Origin: Motiliproteus sp. SC1-56
GTDB taxonomy: Bacteria; Pseudomonadota; Gammaproteobacteria; Pseudomonadales; Balneatricaceae
NCBI RefSeq assembly: GCF_017309075.1
Contig: NZ_JAEMGS010000001.1
Span: forward strand, 310,001-374,000
DNA: 64,000 nt
Reading direction: 5' to 3'
Shown here: positions 39,027 through 48,031 of the stretch, in pieces
Numbering within the stretch: the first letter of the stretch is position 1
Layout of the letters: each line of letters begins with the position of its first letter
Notes under the pieces: model-generated
What the model saw: the letters and a program-made list of their open reading frames with translations, nothing else
Told to the model about the DNA's origin: nothing
Databases searched by the model: none
Made by a program: the position numbers and the translations under genes

Positions 39027-39632
39027 GTGTCAGTACGTTACGTCGCCTCATCCCAGCTGCCCACCCCGTGGGGTACTTTTACCATGCATGGCTTTGAGGA
39101 CAGCGCCAGCGGCAAGGAGCACGTGGTACTGACCCTGGGAGCCGTCGACAGCGGGGAGCCGGTGCTGGCCCGCATCCACTCCGAGTGCCTGACCGGCGAT
39201 GCGTTGTTCAGCATGCGTTGTGACTGCGGCTTTCAGTTGCAGGAAGCGCTGAAACGCATCTCCGAGGAAGGGCGCGGCGCTCTGCTTTACCTGCGCCAGG
39301 AAGGGCGTGGTATCGGTCTGATCAATAAAATCCGCGCCTATCACCTGCAGGACGGCGGCGCCGACACCGTCGAGGCCAACGAGCGGCTGGGCTTTGCCGC
39401 GGACCTGCGCGATTACAGTATCTGCAACACGATGCTGGAGCACCTGGGGATCGCCGAAGTGCGGCTGATGACCAATAACCCCCGCAAACTGGACGCGCTG
39501 CAGAAAAGCGGCGTCAAGGTGGCGGCCCGCGAGCCCCTGCAAGTGGGAAAAAACTCCCACAACGAAAGCTATCTGGCGACCAAGGCCGGCAAGCTCGGCC
39601 ACATGATGACCGAGCACCACTTCAAGGACTAA
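39027..39632 (+). CDS. ribA: GTP cyclohydrolase II
   Basis: First enzyme of riboflavin synthesis, converting GTP to formate, pyrophosphate and a pyrimidine. The 201-residue protein starts at GTG and holds the intact zinc-binding motif [18 protein letters not shown] (about 51-68) and the REGRGIGL loop. It stands apart from the rib operon, ending 11 bases from the convergent dxs. It supplies the activity the RibBA C-terminal domain appears to have lost. Confidence 0.97.
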   Translation: MSVRYVASSQLPTPWGTFTMHGFEDSASGKEHVVLTLGAVDSGEPVLARIHSECLTGDALFSMRCDCGFQLQEALKRISEEGRGALLYLRQEGRGIGLINKIRAYHLQDGGADTVEANERLGFAADLRDYSICNTMLEHLGIAEVRLMTNNPRKLDALQKSGVKVAAREPLQVGKNSHNESYLATKAGKLGHMMTEHHFKD

Positions 39633-39643
39633 GCGGCGGCGGT

Positions 39644-41446
39644 TTAGGGCTTGAACGCCCTCAACGCCTCCAGGCGCGGTTGCAGTTGCGCCTGGATTCC
39701 CTTTGCATCCAACCCCTGTTCGGCCAGCAGTGCCGGCACTTTTCCGTGGCTGATAAAGCGGTCCGGCAGTCCCAGGTTGAGGCAAGGGGTGCTGAGCTGC
39801 GCAGACTGCAGATACTGTGCCACCCCGGCGCCGGCCCCTCCTCTGATAGACCCTTCTTCCAGGGTAACCAGCAAGTCGTGCGTGGCCGCCAGCTCCTGCA
39901 GCAGGGCCTCGTCCAGGGGTTTGACGAAACGCATGTCCACCAGGGTCAGGTCCAGGGCGTCGGCTACCTGGCGGGCTTCCCCTAACAGGCTGCCGAAATT
40001 CAGCAACGCCGCTTGGCGGCCTTCTCTGAGCAGCCGCGCGCGGCCGATGGCCACCGGGTCGAGGTCGTTATCGACCTCTGCGCCCGGCCCCTTGCCGCGC
40101 GGGTAGCGCACGCAGGCTGGTCCCGAGTAGCGGTAGCCGGTGCTCAGCAGGCGCCGGGTCTCGGCTTCGTCGGCGGGGGTCATGATGAGCAGCTCGGGAA
40201 TGCAGCTCAGAAAGCTGAGGTCGAAGGCGCCGTGGTGGGTCGGGCCGTCCTCGCCCACCAGACCCGCCCGGTCGATGGCGAACAGCACGTCCAGCTTCTG
40301 CAGGGCGACGTCGTGAATCAGCTGATCGTAGCCGCGCTGCAGGAAGGTCGAGTAGATCGCGACCACCGGCTTGCAGCCGCGACAGGCCAGCCCGGCGGCC
40401 AGGGTAATCGCGTGTTGCTCGGCGATGGCAACATCGAAGTAGCGGGGTCTGAATCGAGCGGCGAACTCCACCATGCCGGAACCTTCGCACATGGCCGGGG
40501 TGATACCCACCAGGCGTGAATCGGCTGCGGCCTGATCGCAGAGCCAGTTGCCAAAGATTTTGGAGTAGGCGATGCCCGCGGGCTCCGTGCGCGCTTTCTC
40601 ATCCGGGGCCGGGAGCTTGGTGATGGCGTGATAGCCCACGGGGTCTTGCTCGGCGGGGGCGAACCCCTTGCCCTTGGTGGTGATCAGGTGCAGGAACTGG
40701 GGGCCGGGAGCCTGCCGTAGCCGCTGCAGCGTGGGGAGCAGCCGTTGCAGGTCATGGCCGTCGAGGGCCCCTGTGTAGTGAAACTCCAAGGCTTCGAACA
40801 GGGCCGCGGTGGTGCTGGCTTCTGTCCGGCCGCGTAGGTTCTTCGCAAGATAGGCGGCCAGCCCCCCCTCGTTGGGGGAGATGGACATGTCGTTGTCGTT
40901 AAGGATCACCAGCAGGTCGGCGCCGGTGTGGGCAGCGTGGTTGAGGGCCTCGAAGGCCATGCCGCCGGTCATGGCACCGTCACCGATAATGGCGGCAGTT
41001 CGGTTGGGCTCGCCTTTGAGCTTGTGGGCCAGGGCCATGCCCAGGGCAGCGCTGATGGAGGTGCTCGAATGGCCGGTGCCGAAGGCGTCGTAGGGACTCT
41101 CGTCTATTTTCGGAAAGGGGGCAAGGCCCCCTGCCTGGCGAATCGTGGCCATTTGTTCGCGGCGCCCGGTCAGCACCTTGTGGGGATAGCACTGGTGTCC
41201 CACGTCCCAGATCAGGTTGTCACGGGGGGTGTCATAGACGAAATGCAGGGCCAGGGTGAGCTCCACCATGCCCAGCCCCGCGCCGAAGTGGCCGCCGGTC
41301 TGCCCCACGCTGTAAAGGAGAAACGCCCGCAGCTGGCGGGCCAGTTCCGGCAGCAGGGCGGGGTCGAGGTCACGCAGCTCCTCGGGGCTGTTGATACTAT
41401 CCAGCAGCGGGGTCTGCGGACGGGCGGCGGGAATTTCGCTGAACAT
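39644..41446 (-). CDS. dxs: 1-deoxy-D-xylulose-5-phosphate synthase
   Basis: Thiamine-diphosphate enzyme that begins the MEP isoprenoid route, joining pyruvate and glyceraldehyde 3-phosphate. From the ATG at 41446 it has 600 residues. HFGAGLG and WDVGHQCYPHK lie near the N-terminus, the cofactor motif GDGAMTGGMAFEALN comes next, and EDGPTHHG later. The frame is open further upstream, but MFSEIPAARP is the expected beginning. It follows ispA after 19 bases. Confidence 0.96.
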   Translation of the reverse strand: MFSEIPAARPQTPLLDSINSPEELRDLDPALLPELARQLRAFLLYSVGQTGGHFGAGLGMVELTLALHFVYDTPRDNLIWDVGHQCYPHKVLTGRREQMATIRQAGGLAPFPKIDESPYDAFGTGHSSTSISAALGMALAHKLKGEPNRTAAIIGDGAMTGGMAFEALNHAAHTGADLLVILNDNDMSISPNEGGLAAYLAKNLRGRTEASTTAALFEALEFHYTGALDGHDLQRLLPTLQRLRQAPGPQFLHLITTKGKGFAPAEQDPVGYHAITKLPAPDEKARTEPAGIAYSKIFGNWLCDQAAADSRLVGITPAMCEGSGMVEFAARFRPRYFDVAIAEQHAITLAAGLACRGCKPVVAIYSTFLQRGYDQLIHDVALQKLDVLFAIDRAGLVGEDGPTHHGAFDLSFLSCIPELLIMTPADEAETRRLLSTGYRYSGPACVRYPRGKGPGAEVDNDLDPVAIGRARLLREGRQAALLNFGSLLGEARQVADALDLTLVDMRFVKPLDEALLQELAATHDLLVTLEEGSIRGGAGAGVAQYLQSAQLSTPCLNLGLPDRFISHGKVPALLAEQGLDAKGIQAQLQPRLEALRAFKP

Positions 41447-41465
41447 GCTCTCTACGACCGCGCCA

Positions 41466-42347
41466 TCAGTGGTCGCGTTCGATAATGTAGGCGGCAATGG
41501 CGCGCAGCAGGCCCGCGCGGTCGTTGAAGGGCGCTAGGGCCTCGATGGCCGTTGCCTGCAGTTTGCGAGCCTTGGCTTTCGCCTCCTCAAGGCCCAGCAG
41601 GGCGGGGTAGGTGGGCTTGTCCCGGGCGATGTCCGCCCCCTGGCGCTTGCCCAGGGTCTGGGTGTCGCTCTCGATGTCGAGAATGTCGTCCTGCACCTGG
41701 AAGGCGAGGCCGATGGCTTCGGCATAGCGCTCCAGTGCCTTCAGCGCGGCGGTGTCGGCGCCGGCGCTCAGGGCCCCCAGGGTGACGCTGGCGCGAATCA
41801 GGGCGCCGGTCTTGAGGGCGTGCATGGTTTCCAGCGCCTCCAGCGTCATTGGCCCGCCGGCGGCCTGGGTGTCCACTACCTGACCGGCGACCATGCCCTT
41901 GTCGCCGCTGGCCCGGGCCAGGGTGCGTACCATCGCCAGTTGTGTGGTGCTCGGGAGTTCGTCCCGGGGATCGCTCAGCGCTTCAAAGGCCAGCGCCTGC
42001 AGCGCGTCGCCGGCCAGCACCGCGGTGGCTTCGTCAAAGGCGATATGGCAGGTGGGCTGGCCCCGGCGCAGGTCGTCATCGTCCATGGCGGGCAGGTCGT
42101 CATGGACCAGTGAATAGGCGTGGATGCACTCCACTGCACAGGCGGCGGCATCGGCGGCCTCGCTGTTGCCGCCCAGGGCTTGGTTGGTGGCGTAGACCAG
42201 AATCGGTCGCAGCCGCTTACCGCCGTTGAAGAGGCTGTAGCGCAGCGCGGCCTGCAGCCGGGGCGCCGCTTCGCTGCGGGCCACCAGGGCCTCCAGATGA
42301 GCATCAACCCGCTGTCGCCAGGGGGCCACCTGCAGGCTCAGACTCAC
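41466..42347 (-). CDS. ispA: Farnesyl (geranyl) diphosphate synthase
   Basis: Prenyltransferase that condenses isopentenyl with dimethylallyl and geranyl diphosphate. The 293-residue protein has the first aspartate-rich motif in [15 protein letters not shown] (about 85-99), QDDILDIE as the second, and FNGGKRLRP near the start. It overlaps xseB by four bases and precedes dxs, the classical xseB-ispA-dxs operon. Confidence 0.96.
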   Translation of the reverse strand: MSLSLQVAPWRQRVDAHLEALVARSEAAPRLQAALRYSLFNGGKRLRPILVYATNQALGGNSEAADAAACAVECIHAYSLVHDDLPAMDDDDLRRGQPTCHIAFDEATAVLAGDALQALAFEALSDPRDELPSTTQLAMVRTLARASGDKGMVAGQVVDTQAAGGPMTLEALETMHALKTGALIRASVTLGALSAGADTAALKALERYAEAIGLAFQVQDDILDIESDTQTLGKRQGADIARDKPTYPALLGLEEAKAKARKLQATAIEALAPFNDRAGLLRAIAAYIIERDH

Positions 42348-42586
42348 GACACGTCATCCCCGTCCAGGGGACGGGTTTTGAGCTCGCCACTCTCTTCGAT
42401 CAGGACCTGCACCCGCTGCTCGGCCTGCTCCAGCCGTTGCTGGCATTCGCGGGTCAGGCGTATCCCCTCTTCGAAGGCGGCGAGGGACTCTTCGAGACTC
42501 AGCTCACCCTGCTCCATGCGATTAACCAGGGCTTCAAGTTCGCCGAGACTCTGCTCGAAATCGAGACTCTTCTTTTTGCGGGGCAT
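42344..42586 (-). CDS. xseB: Exodeoxyribonuclease VII small subunit
   Basis: Regulatory subunit of ExoVII, an ssDNA exonuclease. The 80-residue sequence [18 protein letters not shown] onward, with [16 protein letters not shown] and a coiled-coil second half, is typical. The ATG at 42586 is chosen over the open upstream stretch. No strong ribosome-binding site is visible. The ispA start overlaps its end by four bases. Confidence 0.93.
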   Translation of the reverse strand: MPRKKKSLDFEQSLGELEALVNRMEQGELSLEESLAAFEEGIRLTRECQQRLEQAEQRVQVLIEESGELKTRPLDGDDVS

Positions 42587-42791
42587 GTGGAAATGTCGGT
42601 GGTGAATCGGACCGCTAACACTACCTGAGCCCCCCGGGGGGGTCAATTGGGCTACCGGAGACGACCAGGATCAATAAAGCGGAGGGTGGCAGCGCAACCG
42701 CGACGGGTTTTTTGTTATGATCCCAGTCGTTTAGCTAAATCCCGCCCGGGCCGTCACGCTCCGGGCTCTGCCGGGTGAACGGAGGATTGGG

Positions 42792-43553
42792 GTGGATATC
42801 GCAACGCTGGTGGGACTGATCGGGTCCTTTGGAGTCATCATATCGGCGATCATTCTGGGCGGTAATGCCGGGGTGTTCGTCAACCCGCCTTCTATGTTGA
42901 TCGTGCTGGGCGGTACGCTGCTGGTGGTGCTGATGAAGTTCACCATGGCGCAGTTTATCGCCGCGACCAAAACCGCTGCCAAGGCCTTCATGTTCCGTTC
43001 CAACTCGGCGGATGACCTGATCGCCGAGACCGTGCAGTTGGCCGACGCCGCCCGTAAGGGGGGGCTGCTCTCGCTGGAAGAGAAAGAGGTGAGCAACGAC
43101 TTCATGCAGCGCGGCATCCAGCTGTTGGTGGACGGGCATGACCCCGAGGTGGTCAAGGTGCTGCTGGCCAAGGACAAAAACCAGGCCGAGGTGCGTCATG
43201 AAAAAGGCGCCAAGGTGTTTACCGCCATGGGGGATGTGGCGCCGGCCATGGGGATGATCGGCACCCTGGTCGGCCTGGTGCAGATGCTCTCCAACATGGA
43301 TGACCCCAAGGCGATTGGTCCGGCCATGGCCGTGGCCCTGCTGACTACCCTTTACGGGGCGATGATCGCCAACATGTTCGCCAACCCCATTGCTGACAAG
43401 CTGACCATGCGCCGGGAAGAAGAGGTCAACAACAAGGCCCTGATCATCGACGGGTTGCTGGCGATCCAGGCGGGTCAGAACCCGCGGGTGATCGAGTCGA
43501 TGCTGAAGAATTACCTGCCCGAGAGCCAGCGTCGCTCCGGTGAGCCGGACTAG
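42792..43553 (+). CDS. pomA: Flagellar stator protein MotA/PomA
   Basis: Four-helix subunit of the stator channel that turns ion flow into flagellar rotation. The 253-residue protein starts at GTG with GGAGG upstream and resembles PomA more than H+-type MotA in the stretch VLGGTLLVVLMKFTM and in GDVAPAMGMIGTLVGLVQML. Sodium coupling is therefore suggested, not proven. It is divergent from xseB, as in Vibrio and Oceanospirillum relatives, and leads into pomB after 15 bases. Confidence 0.92.
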   Translation: MDIATLVGLIGSFGVIISAIILGGNAGVFVNPPSMLIVLGGTLLVVLMKFTMAQFIAATKTAAKAFMFRSNSADDLIAETVQLADAARKGGLLSLEEKEVSNDFMQRGIQLLVDGHDPEVVKVLLAKDKNQAEVRHEKGAKVFTAMGDVAPAMGMIGTLVGLVQMLSNMDDPKAIGPAMAVALLTTLYGAMIANMFANPIADKLTMRREEEVNNKALIIDGLLAIQAGQNPRVIESMLKNYLPESQRRSGEPD

Positions 43554-43568
43554 GCCGCGGACTCGTTA

Positions 43569-44528
43569 ATGAGCGACGAAGAGAAGAAGTGCAAGTGTCC
43601 GCGCGCGGGTGCGCCCCCGTGGATGGCCACCTTTGCCGACTTGATGTCGCTGCTGATGTGCTTTTTCGTACTGCTGCTCTCCTTTTCCGAGATGGACGTG
43701 CTCAAGTTCAAGCAGCTGGCCGGCTCCATGCGCGAGGCATTCGGGGTCCAGCAGCAGATCAAGGTCAAGGACATTCCCAAGGGCACCAGCATTATCGCCC
43801 AGGAGTTCAGTCCCGGGCGGCCCGAGCCCACGCCGCTGAACGAGGTGCGCCAGTTCTCCACCGAGACCAGCAAGCAGAACCTGGATGTGCGCAGCCAGCA
43901 GGGCAAGGCTGAATTCATGGACGCCGAAGCCGGCGCGCTGCAGGAGATGGTCAAGAAGATGCAGGCGGAGCAGGCGGCGGCCGAAGCCGAGGCCCGGGAG
44001 GACGCTCTGCAGTTGGCCATGGCACTGCAGAACGAGATCGGCCTGGGCGCCCTGGATGTGGAGACCCGTGAGTCGAAAGTGATCATCCGCCTGCGGGAGA
44101 AAGGCTCCTTCCAGTCCGGGGCGGCTGAACTCAACTTCGAGTTTATCCCCATCATCGAGAAAATCCGCGACCTGCTGCTCAATATACAGGGACGGATCTC
44201 CGTGGAGGGGCATACCGACAACATTCCCATCTCCACTAACCAGTTCCAGTCCAACTGGGGGTTGTCGTCGGCCCGCGCGCTCTCCGTGGCGCAGGAGCTG
44301 TTCGCTGACCAACGTATCAACCAGGACCGCTACCAGGTGATCGGCTATGCCGATACCAAACCCCTGGCACCCAACAACACGGCGCAGAACCGGGCGCTTA
44401 ACCGGCGGGTGGAGATCGTGATCCAGAAAGGCCAGGACCAGCAGACCCTGAAGCGGCTGCCGGCGGTACCCGAGGGCGCCGAAACGGAGATCGAAGGGGT
44501 GGAACTTGCGCCCTCGGAGATCTTCTAA
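43569..44528 (+). CDS. pomB: Flagellar stator protein MotB/PomB
   Basis: Peptidoglycan-anchored partner of PomA. The 319-residue protein has one membrane helix with the ion-binding aspartate in ATFADLMSLL (about 20-29), a long helical linker with a coiled coil (about 100-155) and an OmpA-like domain (about 165-295) with EGHTDN and NRRVEI. Cysteines flanking the start (KCKCP) are like those of PomB. It completes the stator operon. Confidence 0.93.
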   Translation: MSDEEKKCKCPRAGAPPWMATFADLMSLLMCFFVLLLSFSEMDVLKFKQLAGSMREAFGVQQQIKVKDIPKGTSIIAQEFSPGRPEPTPLNEVRQFSTETSKQNLDVRSQQGKAEFMDAEAGALQEMVKKMQAEQAAAEAEAREDALQLAMALQNEIGLGALDVETRESKVIIRLREKGSFQSGAAELNFEFIPIIEKIRDLLLNIQGRISVEGHTDNIPISTNQFQSNWGLSSARALSVAQELFADQRINQDRYQVIGYADTKPLAPNNTAQNRALNRRVEIVIQKGQDQQTLKRLPAVPEGAETEIEGVELAPSEIF

Positions 44529-44641
44529 CGCCTGAGCACAGCCTGTGTGGGCTGTTGCCCGGCGGCCTTTCAGGGCCGCTGGCGGCACTGCCGCGAAGGC
44601 TGTACCATTGCCGCCATTCACTGCTTTAAGCGGATTTCACG

Positions 44642-45055
44642 ATGACGACCCGGCTGGAACTGACCCATGGCGGCCGTATTATGCAGGTGACCCAGGACGG
44701 GACCCTGTCTCAGGAGGCCATCAAGGCGGCCCGAAATAAGTCCACCCGGCAGGGACAGGCGTTCGAATGCGCCCTGGTGGATTGTCGCCGGGCGGATCTC
44801 AGCGAACTGAGCCTGATCGACATGGATACCCTGGCTCTGGAGTTTGCCCGGGACGTGCCGCACTGTTCGCGGATCGCCTTGGTGCGGGCGCCGGGGCGTG
44901 ATGAGCGCGCTTACGCCCACATTGCCAATGTCTATACCCTGACGGGGATCGAAACCCGGCTGTTCGATGAGTTTGAGCAGGCCCGGGAATGGCTGGTGAA
45001 GGGCTGCCTTCCCCTGCCCGGGGCGGGGGAAGCCCCTGGCGACTCTCCCGGCTGA
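44642..45055 (+). CDS. Small STAS/SpoIIAA-like protein, unknown
   Basis: A 137-residue protein with the alternating strand-helix pattern of the SpoIIAA/STAS-like fold (FECALVDCRRADL, RIALVRAPGRDERAYAHIANVY, TRLFDEFEQAREWLV). Such proteins often act as switches, but no partner is visible. A proline- and glycine-rich tail of about 17 residues follows the domain. It lies after pomB and is separated from the next small gene by about 150 bases. Function is unassigned. Confidence 0.6.
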   Translation: MTTRLELTHGGRIMQVTQDGTLSQEAIKAARNKSTRQGQAFECALVDCRRADLSELSLIDMDTLALEFARDVPHCSRIALVRAPGRDERAYAHIANVYTLTGIETRLFDEFEQAREWLVKGCLPLPGAGEAPGDSPG

Positions 45056-45207
45056 TCCCCGGGTGCCGGGCGCTCAGGCTGCACATCGCCCGGCTCCATG
45101 CCATCGACTACACTAGGGGACCAGGAGCGGGAGAGGAGGTTGTCGGCGCCAGCGCCCGCTGTCGGACACCTTGTTAACGCTGGCCGTTGCGCCTCAGGAG
45201 TGCCAGG

Positions 45208-45513
45208 ATGGCTATCCGCACCAAACGCTGTATGGATTTCAGCGCCTTCTCCGATGAATTAATCCAGCTGCGGGAATCGGGCTTTCGTTCCGCCGATCAC
45301 CGCAATCCCTGTGAGCTTAATCCCGGCGAGTTCTGCATTCGGGCGGATGTGCCCCCGCAGCGCTTCAACGCCTGCAGCGGGATTCTGATCTGCTCCCTGG
45401 CGCCCTCGCAGGTGCCGTTTCAAGTCCCGCGCCAGGTGCCGTCACGGGCGCAGGGCGACAGCCCGGCGTTGCCCGCGGCCCTGATCGTTTCTACCTTCCG
45501 GGGCGCTGGTTGA
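45208..45513 (+). CDS. Small cysteine-containing protein, unknown
   Basis: About 101 residues from the ATG at 45208, which has AGGAGTGCCAGG upstream; the open frame begins 21 bases earlier but lacks a site. The N-terminal half (KRCMDFSAFSDELIQL) looks folded; a PFQVPRQVPSR stretch follows. Four to five cysteines suggest metal binding or disulfides. No family recognised. Confidence 0.55.
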   Translation: MAIRTKRCMDFSAFSDELIQLRESGFRSADHRNPCELNPGEFCIRADVPPQRFNACSGILICSLAPSQVPFQVPRQVPSRAQGDSPALPAALIVSTFRGAG

Positions 45514-45534
45514 GAGGGCGGGGCTGACCCGGGA

Positions 45535-46728
45535 TCAGCTTGTCCGGGCGTGCAGCCCGGACTCGTGTTTTTCCAGGCCGCGCAGCAGGACCATCAGCAC
45601 GCTGCCCACCAGCATCGCCGCGCTGGCCAGCACCAGCCCCTGGCGGTAATCGGCATCGCTGGTCACCATCAGGGCGATCAGGCCCGGGGCCAGGATCTGT
45701 GCAACCCCATAGGAAAGGGTCATCTTGCCCATCATCTTGGCGGGGTGGCGGGGGTAGTAGCGACCGGCCATGGTCAATACCAGACTGACGGCGCCGGCAA
45801 AGGTGCCGCCGAAGAGGAGGGCGCCGAGCAGGGCGGCCTCCAGGCTGGTGCTGAGCAGGGGCAGGGAGATTCCCAGGATCTGCAGCAGGTAATTGAGGAT
45901 CAGGGCATTGAGCACCCCCAGGCGGCGCGCTAGGCGATCCCAGAGAATGCTGGCGGGTATGGCGGCCAGCCCGATCAGCAGGAATACCCGGTTACCCAGC
46001 CCGGTGAGGTCTGGCTGAGCGTCCACGATGGCCACGATAAAGGTGGCGCTGACCACGTAGCCGGTGCCGGCGCAGAAATAGGCGGCCAGGAACAGGCGCA
46101 GAAACAGGGGGGATGGGGGGCTGTCGGTCAGCGCCTCGCCGCTGACGGTCACCGAGGTGGCGCCGGGGCGGGGCAGCCAGCCCCAGGCGGGAATGGCGAG
46201 CAGCGTCGCTGCCGCGCTAAACCAGAGCCACTGCTGGCGCCAGTCGAACGCGTCGCCAAGCAGTTCCACCAGCAGGGCACCGCCGGCAATGCCGAGGCCG
46301 ACGCCGGTGAAATGGATCCCCAGTTCTCCTCTGAAATGGTTTCTAATCAGCCAGTTAAGAACCAGTCCTGAGCACAGCAACATGCCCGCGGCGCTGCTCA
46401 GGCCGGCGATATAGCGTAGCAGCGCCCAGAGCCGCCAGTCGGTGGTGAGGGCCATACCCGCGGTGGAGAGCACTGCCACCAGGATCCCGAGGCGGTAGAG
46501 GCTGTCCTTGAGCGGCATGTTGCTGATCCGGGAGGCGATCAATGCGCCGCTGAGATAACCCAGGTAGTTGATGCTGGCCAGCCAGCTGCCCTGAGCGGCG
46601 CTGAGCCCGGACTGCTCCAGCATCAGCGGCAGCAGGGGGGTGTAGGCAAAGCGGGCGATCCCCAGCATCAGGATCAGGCCGCTGATCCCTGCCAGCAGGA
46701 CCTTGACCTGTTCGGTGCGTGTAGCCAT
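45535..46728 (-). CDS. MFS transporter of the YbfB/YjiJ type
   Basis: A 397-residue inner-membrane permease with about 12 predicted helices (LLAGISGLILMLGIARFAYTPLLPLML at the start) and the family's typical RFAYTPLLP segment. Substrate unknown. It is the last gene of the minus-strand operon TetR-thioesterase-MFS, starting about 85 bases downstream of the thioesterase end. Co-control by the TetR regulator suggests export or uptake of a regulator-linked compound. Confidence 0.85.
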   Translation of the reverse strand: MATRTEQVKVLLAGISGLILMLGIARFAYTPLLPLMLEQSGLSAAQGSWLASINYLGYLSGALIASRISNMPLKDSLYRLGILVAVLSTAGMALTTDWRLWALLRYIAGLSSAAGMLLCSGLVLNWLIRNHFRGELGIHFTGVGLGIAGGALLVELLGDAFDWRQQWLWFSAAATLLAIPAWGWLPRPGATSVTVSGEALTDSPPSPLFLRLFLAAYFCAGTGYVVSATFIVAIVDAQPDLTGLGNRVFLLIGLAAIPASILWDRLARRLGVLNALILNYLLQILGISLPLLSTSLEAALLGALLFGGTFAGAVSLVLTMAGRYYPRHPAKMMGKMTLSYGVAQILAPGLIALMVTSDADYRQGLVLASAAMLVGSVLMVLLRGLEKHESGLHARTS

Positions 46729-46747
46729 GGGTATTTCTCCAGCGTCC

Positions 46748-46775
46748 GGGCACTTCGGGTGCCCTGTTTTTTTTT
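46748..46775 (+). terminator. Plus-directed terminator-like hairpin within a minus-strand operon
   Basis: GGGCAC and GTGCCC form a 6-bp stem with a five-base loop (TTCGG), followed by nine T residues. It points against the operon that contains it, so it may stop antisense transcription into the thioesterase gene. Confidence 0.5.
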
Positions 46776-46814
46776 ATTGTTCGGGTGAATACGGTGAGGG
46801 TTCGGCCTGGGCGG

Positions 46815-47262
46815 CTATTCAGCCGGCACAAGGTAGCGTTGCAGAAAGTCCCGGGCCTCGGCAGAGAGGGGCTGAGATTTTCGGCTGCGCTCATTCATCT
46901 GCACGATGGCGGTCTCCGCCCTCGCCACGCAAGCCCCTTCCTGAATAAAGCTGCTGGTAGAGGGTCAGGGAGCTGTTGCCGACCTTGGTGACGGCGGTGC
47001 CGATATCGACGCGCCCGGGCCAGCGGATTTCGGCGAGCAGCTGCAGGCTCAGGCCGGCGATCACAAAGGCCGCATTGTCCCCGTGCAGCGGATGGTTCGG
47101 GTCGTAGAGGAACTCCACCCGCCCGGTCTCCAGAAACGTCGAGAAGGCGGCATTGTTGACGTGTCCCTGGCGATCGGTGTCCGCGTAGCGCAGCTTGTCG
47201 AAGGTCTGAAAGGGAAAATCGGCCAACGCCAGGAGTGCTTGGCTTGTCTCGGGTTGCGTCAT
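46815..47262 (-). pseudogene. Thioesterase (hot-dog fold), frameshifted
   Basis: A YbgC/4HBT-type acyl-CoA thioesterase with the motif YADTDRQGHVNN at about 26-37. The first 106 codons read normally. After Tyr106 one extra base (T on the coding strand, 46944/46945) throws the frame, giving a short alternative end (stop at 46891). Skipping that base restores a family-like C-terminus starting QEGACVARAETAIVQM and ending at TAG 46815-46817, about 148 residues in all. Either the gene is broken or the extra base is a sequencing error. It overlaps the TetR gene by four bases. Confidence 0.8.
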
Positions 47263-47864
47263 CGGTTTGCTCTCTGTTCAGGATCCGCGTGGCCGATGCG
47301 AGCGGCAGCGTCGGCCCCGGCCTTGAGCAGCCGTTCGGCCAGGGCGGGGGAGGCGACGGCGCGGGACAGCGCCAGGGTGCCGACCAACAACGCCATATAC
47401 GCCAGGGCATCGTCACCGCGCTGGGGGGGCTGCGTCTCAAACGGGCCTTCGCAGAGCCCCGACAGGGATTTCAGCAGCTCCTCCTCGTAGGTACGTCGAA
47501 AAGCGCTGTCGCCCCGGGCCGCTTCCGAGCACAGGGCCGCCAGCGCGCAACTGTCCGCCCGGCTCTGGCGGTGGGCGCCGGTCAGGTAGCGCCGGGCGAG
47601 GCGGCCAAGGCGTTGAGTCCAGGACTCTCGCTGTGGCTTGCCAAGCCAGCGGGCCCGGTTCTGCTCCAGCGCGTGCACCAGGGCATTGCGGGTCAGCTCG
47701 TCCTTGTTGCTGAAGTGGGCGTAGAAGGCGCCGTGGGTCAGCCCGGCCTCGGACATGACGGCGGCGATGCCGGCACCGTCGATGCCCCCGGTGCGTAGAT
47801 GCCGACCGGCGGCCTCAAGGATTCGTTCGCGCGACTGCTGCTTTTGGGTTGCTCGTGAGGACAT
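47259..47864 (-). CDS. TetR-family regulator
   Basis: A 201-residue repressor with a normal TetR helix-turn-helix (about 12-58, GIAAVMSEAGLTHGAFYAHFSNKDEL) and a divergent all-helical ligand domain. It is first in the operon with the thioesterase (four-base overlap) and MFS transporter, and is divergent from the cupin gene. Two identical palindromes upstream are its probable operators. Ligand unknown. Confidence 0.92.
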   Translation of the reverse strand: MSSRATQKQQSRERILEAAGRHLRTGGIDGAGIAAVMSEAGLTHGAFYAHFSNKDELTRNALVHALEQNRARWLGKPQRESWTQRLGRLARRYLTGAHRQSRADSCALAALCSEAARGDSAFRRTYEEELLKSLSGLCEGPFETQPPQRGDDALAYMALLVGTLALSRAVASPALAERLLKAGADAAARIGHADPEQRANR

Positions 47865-47875
47865 GCGAAATCCAT

Positions 47876-47889
47876 ATGATGTGCATCAT
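47876..47889. promoter_or_regulatory. TetR operator 1 (ATGATG-N2-CATCAT)
   Basis: ATGATG-TG-CATCAT lies 11 bases before the TetR start, within the divergent promoter region. It has the same arms as the second site. Confidence 0.65.
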
Positions 47890-47905
47890 GCAAAAGAAGC
47901 TATCG

Positions 47906-47921
47906 CATGATGATCATCATG
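47906..47921. promoter_or_regulatory. TetR operator 2 (perfect 16-bp palindrome)
   Basis: CATGATGATCATCATG is fully palindromic and shares its ATGATG/CATCAT arms with the first site. Centre-to-centre spacing is 31 bases, about three helical turns, consistent with cooperative binding to one DNA face. Confidence 0.7.
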
Positions 47922-48031
47922 TCAAAGATAAGAGCCGCGGAGATCGCAAGGGCGGCGGTGGAAGTGTCGGCATCGCCTGTCACGGCTGCGTGAACTATTT
48001 TTCAACGAGGTGAGGCGAACGGAGTGCAGCC

